Source: Anas platyrhynchos (Eukaryota > Chordata > Aves > Anseriformes > Anatidae). From it: a stretch of 64,000 nucleotides of DNA. The notes under the pieces are model-generated. The model searched no databases and was not told where the DNA came from. It saw only the letters and a list, made by a program, of their open reading frames with translations. Position numbers and translations under genes: made by a program. The stretch lies in the NCBI RefSeq assembly GCF_047663525.1, contig NC_092600.1, positions 186,001 through 250,000 on the forward strand, given 5' to 3'. Below, piece by piece: positions 56,666-64,000 of the stretch. Position 1 is the first letter of the stretch. Each line of letters starts with the position of its first letter.

Positions 56666-59600
56666 ATCATTTCTAACTAGATAAAATATCCCTGTGATTA
56701 ACAATAAAGCAATCTAAGGTACCTGAGGAAATGGTTTAGATAGAACAGCTGCTATGGTAAGCCAGGTCTTCTGTAATGTTATAATTTGTGACCTCAGATT
56801 GAATATATTTTATCAAAAATAATGAAATGACTGATTTAAATTAATTGATAACTGCTGATGCTAAAGTGCAAGTTTTCTCTCATTTTCACATTATGAATTC
56901 CTCCTATCAGCACCAGGAAGGTATTATCTTCCAGTTACTGGTTGACACTTGTACTTCATTTGTTAAACTATTTGTTGTATTTTGTTGAAAACATTTATTA
57001 TAAAATTTTTTTAAGCAGCTAGGGGGAAAGAATTGTTAAGCCTTACATTGCATGGGCTGTAAATAAAAGCCATCCAAATGTCCAACTTAAAATTGCATTG
57101 AATTCCCAAATTAGCTTAGAGTAATCAATTATGAGTGATCAAATGAAGTTGAGAGAAATGGTAGAGTCAGAGCTTCTGGGCATCTTTTTCCTCCATGTGC
57201 ACTAGTTTACTGAAATTCACTAAGTTGATTTTCTTTTAAAATTGATGCAGAAATATTTTTCATTATTCATTTCTATAGTGCATGCAAAATCCTTGGATTG
57301 CAAGTGATAGATAGAAATTAATTATAATCAATACTGTATTGTTTTGCATGTATTTGTTGTAGGATTGGTTTACAAATATTGCAGTGAAGAATTAAAAAAA
57401 AAATTGTATTAATACACAATATGCAATTACTTTTTAATTATATTTTCATGAACCCAAATGCTATTTTTGTTTCTGAAGTTCTATTATTCATAGGTAAAAC
57501 ATTTTTTTTTTTTTTTTTTACCCAGTGTTTATTTGTACTTAATATTCAAGGTTCTCTGAGCTGCTATTTTCTGCCAATGTGTATTGGTGAGGAACAAAAT
57601 GAGATGCAGTCATTTTTGGAGAATCATCTAGGAGTATCTGCTCTAATTTCATATGACACTTAGTAACGTCCCTTTTCCATTTTCTGTCCATGACTGGAAA
57701 TTATAGTCAGTTATAGTCACTTTCAGAAAAATGAAGAATGTTTGGGCACTTTTGCACTTGAAGAACATTTAATAATCTACAGCTGAAAGGACAATTGTGT
57801 TAGTTACTATTTGGTTGCGTATAACTACATGAATGGTTACTTTAATTAAATTGGCAATGTTTTTAAGAATTAACCTGTAAGATGAGAGAATGCCAAGTGT
57901 TTTAGAGTCACAACTAATAACAAATAAGCATCCATGCAGATTCAGTGGTAAGTGTTACTAACTGAGCGGTATTTGGCCTGTGGTTGCAAGATTCTGTGTT
58001 AGCAGATCCCTTTTGTACTGCTTCGTGTACTTTTTAGGTCACAGAATGACCTACATGTTGCCTTTTTCTTGGAATATGCAGTCAGTGTCAGTGATCTGCC
58101 TGTTAACCTGTGTTAGGTGAAGTCAGTAAAGATGTAAGCATTGTCCTTGGAAGTTGATTTGAAATGTTATACAGTAGCTTAATGCCTATTAAAATCTCTA
58201 TGAAATTGCCATAAGTATTTTTTCTGGTTTCAGATGCAGCCTTTATGGAAATCTGGGTGCTCAAGACAGTATCCTGAATGTCTTATAAATGAGACCTTTT
58301 TGTTTTTTCTACTTTGTTATGTCATGTATGAACCAGTATCTCATCTGGGTTTAATGGGTGCTGTTTCATGCTTACACTTTTGCCAGCTGAGAATCCCACC
58401 CATCTCCTGCTTACATAGGTGGAGAATGCCCTGACCAATATTAGCTGATGCTTCCATATTTAAAGCATCACAGTTCAGCTAAAAATCTTCATGTAAATTT
58501 CACGAGCAGCTTCTGATTAATAAGCTGTAAAGAGTAATTCTACTTGTGATGCGAGTTTTGCTTTTTCCTGACTTTTATTTTATATTTGTTGAGTTCTGTT
58601 CGTCTCATTATGAATAGAGCTACAGTATGCATGATGAATCATGGTATGGTGTTCTTTAATTTGTTTTGTTGGGAGGAAGCAAATAACAGTTCCTTGCACC
58701 TCAGCTGATTAATGACATTGATGGAAAAGAAGATTTCTAATGTTACCTGCCTATTAAGGGCCACTGTTAAAAAGCTCATAGACTGTAGAGGTCTTGAGGG
58801 AGTCTATCTTGCAACATACAATAGAAGAGTATGATTTACAACAAATCAGAAATGAAAAAGACCAGCTGTGGTAACAATATTTTCATAAGTGAATAATCTG
58901 AGTGTTTCTAGTGAATATTGCTTTCACTTTTTTTTTTTTTTTTTAAGGCATTTTGACTGTTAAAGATGAATAGGAATGGCTAACAGGATGTTCACATAGA
59001 TATTCACATTTCTTCTGAAAAGCTGATCTGAAGAGACAAGCTGTAGTTCCAGTTGGCTTAGGTTTTGCATAGCTTGGAGTATAACCCATGGTAATGGGAA
59101 CATTCAGATTATTTTCCCAGGCAATGTAATGAAAGGCTAAGTGGGATACAGGACATGGGAAATTAGAGAACTGTGTACATCAGGTTCTGCAGGACATTGA
59201 CAGTGATATAATGGAAGTAGAAAATACATGTTTTGAAGTTATATTGAGCTGCAAGAATGTAGTGATCTGGTCAGAAGCAAGGTATTCAGAAAAGAAGAAA
59301 AATATACCACAGAGGTCCACATTGTTAAATGTTAGAAGTGAACACAGGAGGCCAGAACACTGAATTTTCTTATGCAGTCTGACACCTTATGTAAATCTAC
59401 CTTCATAGGCTGTAGCAAGAGTTGAGCTAAAAATGACAAAAACTCTCACAAGTTATCTGGTGCTTTTAATAGAAAAAATACTTAAATATCTCACAATTTT
59501 TAATAGTGAAAACAAAATATCCTCCTTTGATGTTTGTAAGACAATAGATAATGACGGCTATGACCATGGAAAAAAAAGGAAGTGTTTCTACAAGACACGA

Positions 59601-61724
59601 ATTGGACATAAACACTTCCCTCACTGTTTGTTCTTTTCTTGTTTATATGCATTTTGATTAAATAAAAGATGGTTTTGCTGGCTTATTGAAATCAAAATCA
59701 AAGGAAGGAAGGCCTCATACTGTAAGTTTCGTGGTTTGCAATATTTCTCTTTCAGGCTCCATGTGTTGTCTCTGGAGTGCAATTTTACTTCTATAAAATA
59801 CCTTTACAAAATGTCTTTTCAGTAAACCAAGAATGGGCCTAGAGTAACACTAAAAGTACAGAAACACTGAAATGTTTTTTTAGACCCTATCTTCCAATGA
59901 GCCGGGCAAGCTGATGGAGTGCATAATTTTCCCAATAATTTGATAATTCTGTTATTCTTCAATAGTGTGTCTGATCTGTGTCCATGTATATTTCCCTCTG
60001 TTGAGTCTGGGAAATTTCTATTTCCTTTCAGGATAAGGAAGGATTTCATATATTTACTGGTAGTATGCTTCATGGTAACTTCTAGGAAAACGATTGTTTA
60101 AAAAAGAGACAGATGGTATTTTAGCCACAGAATAATACAATATTGGTTTAATAAATCTCCTCGGCTTTGCTGCGGATAACAATAATGCTTCTGCCCCCTT
60201 TTGAATGTTTCCATGGTGCTGCCAGCAAGTTGGATAGGGATTTTTGGTTCATGTTTAGAGCAAGAGCCAATGGCAATTTTAGCAGCCTAGCAGCACCAGA
60301 TTCATCCTGTATTCCTTGTGTGGAGCCTGAATCTGAGGGATATTTTGAGTATAGTTCTGAAGACATTTCAATATTTGTGACAATTATTGTGGTATTGATA
60401 AAAAAAAATATCTATCACACTATGATTTCTGTATAGTCAAAAGCCAAAGTGGTTAGGATTTGTTCTGAAGAGCTATTTATCACCATTTGGTAGAATAAAA
60501 CACATTTAAGCTGCTACCACATGAAATTTGTCATGTTCTGTCTATAAAAAAAATATAGAACAGAATTGTATAAAGGCATGCAAATACTTGTAGGAAGCCT
60601 AATTTTTTTCTTTGATCTTGGGATGCTGTATTATGATTTCATACTAAGATAATACAGATCATGCTTTGAATCGCAGTTTCCATTAATCATTTATTCCATT
60701 ATGTGACATAACATACACTGCATGGAATGCAATAATTCACACATGAATATTATTCTGAACCAATGTAAAGCACAGATGAAAACTGGTAAATAAGACAAAG
60801 CAAAGACTTAATTTTGGATTTATTCGAATCCCACTAGAAAATGCAAAATAATGTGTATCCTGACACTAATGCAGGAAAGCTTGTCTGGAATCTAGTATCA
60901 GAGCACTGATTGTTCCTGCAAAGCTTCACCACTGTTGAGGAGTCTGCCCTAACCCTTTGCCCCAAACATCAATCATTTTCTCTGCTAACACCCACAAGTG
61001 GGAATAATAATAATGCTGTCACATGAAAGTGATGATTATGATGTTTATCTAATGTCATGAAATTTATTTCATACAGTTAACAACCAAATCTTAGTGTTCT
61101 GTATGTTAGTAGAACCAAAGTTAGAAGAACCAAAACTGTAATGGTTACATTACAGAATAATCTTGCCATTCCCTGCACCATTTGTATGCCAGGTTCTTAT
61201 TCTTCTAAAGTGTTGGTGGAATTTCTCATCCTGTGGCAGACTGTAAGATATTACTCCTTAAACACTTGTGAATAACATCTTGCATTGCCTGGGCCTTCGA
61301 TTTAATGGTCAGTATCCTTCCTTTGTGAAAACTACTTTATGTAGCTAAGCACAATTTATTTGGAAGCTCAGTAGCCTTAGCAGCTTTCTAGAATTATGGA
61401 TAGATGGGACTAGATCCTCAAATGCAGTGCGTATTTGTCACTTGAGCATCTAATATGTGAGTGATAATTGGTGAGACATCAACTGCAGATGCATCAGATG
61501 TGGACTGGAAAACAGAAGAAGCTAAACACGAGGGTGCGATACTAATCTGCTGCTGCTGTCTCAGTTCCTACAAGGAACAGAGCTCAAGGTTTCTAGTTCT
61601 GAACTTTGAAATGTTAAAAGCAGAAACCCAGGAGTGCAGGGTATGTCTATATGTTTTAAAGGTATTTAGTCCCAAATTCCACTGAGTGTTTGGGCACAAA
61701 ATAGGCAGGAGTAGACATTCTTAG

Positions 61725-61790
61725 TGTTTTTTGTTGTTGTTGTTTTTTCGTTGTTGTTGGTGGTGGTGTTGTTGTTGGTGTTTTTTTTTT
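61725..61790. repeat. GTT/GGT-rich simple repeat
   Basis: TTGTTGTTGTTG, then TTGTTGTTGGTGGTGGTGTT, then T(10): an imperfect trinucleotide tract. Confidence 0.85.
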
Positions 61791-63467
61791 GGCGAGGGGA
61801 GAGGGGACAGGGAGGTAATTTCTATTGTGTGTTCAAAGTCTAGATGATCAAAGAGTCATCAGGATTAGATGATTTCTCTGTGCAAAAGGATATTGTGAGC
61901 ATATGCTTGGTTTCAGTTTTACCTTTGCCAAATGCTTGCACTCTGGTCTCTGCCACTTTGAGGGAATGTATATATACATGTACTTGTTCCTCGGGAGACA
62001 CAGCATGTGTTTTGGTTCACTCAGAGTCAAGGTTATTCCTGTGTTGAGATTTAAGGGTTTTGTATGCAAATCCAAACAGGCCAACACTCTTATTCAGGAG
62101 TACACCAAATCTGGCACATGAGACACCTTGCTTTGCTGAAAGGAAGGGTTATATTTTAGAATATGTTTTAAAGGATTTTAATTGATTTTCTAAATTCTGT
62201 GGAAATTGTCATGTTATTGCTTTTCTAAAAAACCACTCATCATGCTTGCATTTGTATCAGTTTGCTAAAGATAGCCATAAAAAACTGTGTTCTTTGATCT
62301 TTGAGTAAGAACTCCTGTGTTTCACATGGAGCTCACTGCTGCAGTCTTAGATGTCTTAGTCTTGTATGTAATTCATGCAAAAAGTAAAGTCATGGTTCAG
62401 AAGACAAAAATGGTCTGGCTAGATTCCTCTAATCTTTATTACAGCAAAACAAGATAAAGTGGTTAAGACTCCTGTTCCAAATGGGGAGAGTAAAGAAGGG
62501 AACTGTTAAAACACTGTAAGAGAATGATGGCCTCAGCTCTTTTCCTGATGAGGCCCAAAGCAGTTTCCATGATATAAATACAGGCTTGCTTGTCATATGT
62601 GCAAACTGGAGCGTATATGCCTACGGCTGTTTGATTAGTGTGCAGTCATGCCTCTTCATACTTGGCTGGACATCCCCCACGAAGAGTGTGCTGTTTCTCC
62701 TGCGCTTACACTATTATTCCAGTGAGACTAGAAAGGTATTTTGTGCAATGGGTCTCATTCAGCAGAAGCCCAAACAGAGAAAGGAGCCAGTTTTGGACCT
62801 TAAGCTGTCATGACAAAGCCTTACCTAAAGACAGATTGTTTTGAAATAGCCTTACCCCAACCTGTCAAATTAATTTTCAGTATGACAGTAGTGATTTTTT
62901 GCATTTTAACACGGGAAGACAGAAGTGAGGGCTTTATATTTTATTTTATTTTATTTAGAAAAAAATCTTCCATATAACTGTAACTGTCTGCAAACACAGA
63001 GTACTTCCCCTGGATTCACCTCTGGACCATGTCAGATATACGACTTGCTCGGTGTTGCTGTTTGGTTCTAAGCCCACTTGGTGGTCATGCTAATAAGGAT
63101 ATCCAGTGAAATGTGTCTGAGTCTAGTTTGCATGATATTCTAGCCATGAAGAATACAATGAGAAGGCATTCCTTCAGGCTGCTGAACTCCACCACACCCC
63201 AAATTTCAGGTATTTTTAATGGGACTGTTTTATTCTATATCCTTTTAGATAAGGGGTGTGACATACCTTAACAAGAAAGCATATCTGAACTGACTGCCAA
63301 GGCAACTTCCTCAGGTGGGAAGCCTGTTACCAGATATATTCTGCCCCTACTAATCTGTTCTGGTTGGCTTCACCAATTTAGAAGTTAAAGACAGTTTGGA
63401 TTTGCCATAGGTTGTCATTAGGAGCAAAATCCAGAGCAGTTTCCTCACCACTTCAGATAAAGGAATA

Positions 63468-63575
63468 ATCACAGAATTTCCCAAGTTGGAAGGGACCCAC
63501 AAGGATCATTGAGTCTAACTCCTGGCTCCATACAGGACCAAAAACAAACCATATGTCTGAGAGCATTGTACAAAC
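63468..63575 (-). mobile_element. CR1 LINE 3'-end fragment
   Basis: Minus orientation: AATCACAGAATTTCCCAAGT, GGAAGGGACCCACAAGGATC, CCATATGTCTGAGAGCATTG. Highly similar to the nested copy at 43186, so the same subfamily. Confidence 0.88.
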
Positions 63576-64000
63576 TTATTTTGTACTACATTTACTGTAT
63601 GAAAAACAGTAATTGATTACTACTTTGAATGTAATATATTTGCTATTCAGAAGTTTGATTTTAAGACCTGACCTGCTTTTCATAACCTTATTTATTTTGC
63701 CTTTGTTACAGATACAGAAATGATACTGTTTGAATCTGGAAAATTTATCTGAACTTTTGTGTGTGTTGAGTTCTGAGCAAAGTTTTCAAATCAACATGCA
63801 CAATATCAGCAGCTTTTTCTATAACATTAACTACATATAGCACATAACAAGGAAACAGTACAGAAAAAGTCACCCTATAATTATTTTACATTTGTTTGCA
63901 CACCCTTTCACTTACAACTACTTGCAGGAGAAAGAAATATGAACTAGAGGTGGAAAATCTACCAGCAAGCTGTAACTGGAGACAGATTTCAAAAAGTAGT
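63576..64000. other. Terminal AT-rich DNA, no gene recognised
   Basis: No exon, repeat or RNA signal that I can support up to the window edge. Confidence 0.5.

Larger units (their letters stand above)
54658..63467. other. AT-rich DNA, no gene recognised
   Basis: About 8.8 kb of low-GC sequence, probably a long intron or intergenic DNA. Holds (TA)21-T(14) at 55334-55389, ATCAT-type repeats at about 56620-56665, T(18) at 57502-57519, T(17) at 58928-58944 and a GTT-rich tract at 61725-61790. Frames of 60-90 codons occur on both strands without recognisable domains or coherent splice sites. Confidence 0.5.

Noticed and set aside
1..64000. CRISPR arrays, bacterial operons or phage-like systems
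   Set aside because: Spliced vertebrate genes, CpG islands and CR1 elements show this is avian nuclear DNA. No regularly spaced direct repeats of CRISPR type occur.

Overview
The window looks like avian nuclear DNA, probably from a landfowl-type bird. At least fourteen fragments of the CR1 LINE family are present in both orientations, several ending in the CR1 3' signature ATTCTATGATTCT or its complement. No mammalian SINEs are seen, promoters lie in sharp CpG islands, and the two recognisable genes have short introns. The species cannot be fixed from the sequence alone.

Layout: (1) 1-830, flank with a possible decayed retroviral or 3'-terminal-exon remnant. (2) 830-1560, CpG island and first exon of GFRA3. 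(3) 1214-9452, the complete GFRA3 gene on the plus strand: eight coding exons, 422 residues, a GPI-anchored co-receptor for the GDNF-family ligand artemin. (4) 9.45-35.9 kb, a 26 kb intergenic stretch with seven CR1 fragments, short tandem duplications, and one truncated endogenous retrovirus (about 14.19-15.6 kb) that keeps LTR-like promoter signals and a 191-codon Gag-like frame. (5) 35.94-36.72 kb, CpG island promoter of CDC23. (6) 36270-46123, the complete CDC23 (APC8) gene on the plus strand: sixteen coding exons, 582 residues, a TPR scaffold subunit of the anaphase-promoting complex. (7) 46.1-51 kb, 3' flank of CDC23, then a CR1. (8) 52.0-53.1 kb, a third CpG island with a (CGG)10 tract, a promoter whose gene is not identified here. 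(9) 53.1-64 kb, AT-rich DNA with long microsatellites, one unexplained proline/asparagine-rich minus-strand frame, and no recognised exon.

The genes are functionally unrelated: one is a neuronal surface receptor component, the other a cell-cycle ubiquitin ligase subunit. Their same-strand order GFRA3 then CDC23 matches the conserved vertebrate block on human 5q31. Every exon junction was read directly: all introns are GT-AG and both spliced frames stay open to the stop. Most of the rest is intron, intergenic DNA and mobile-element debris. I found no clear novel multi-gene system. The best leads are the orphan CpG island with the nearby minus-strand frame, and the retroviral remnant.
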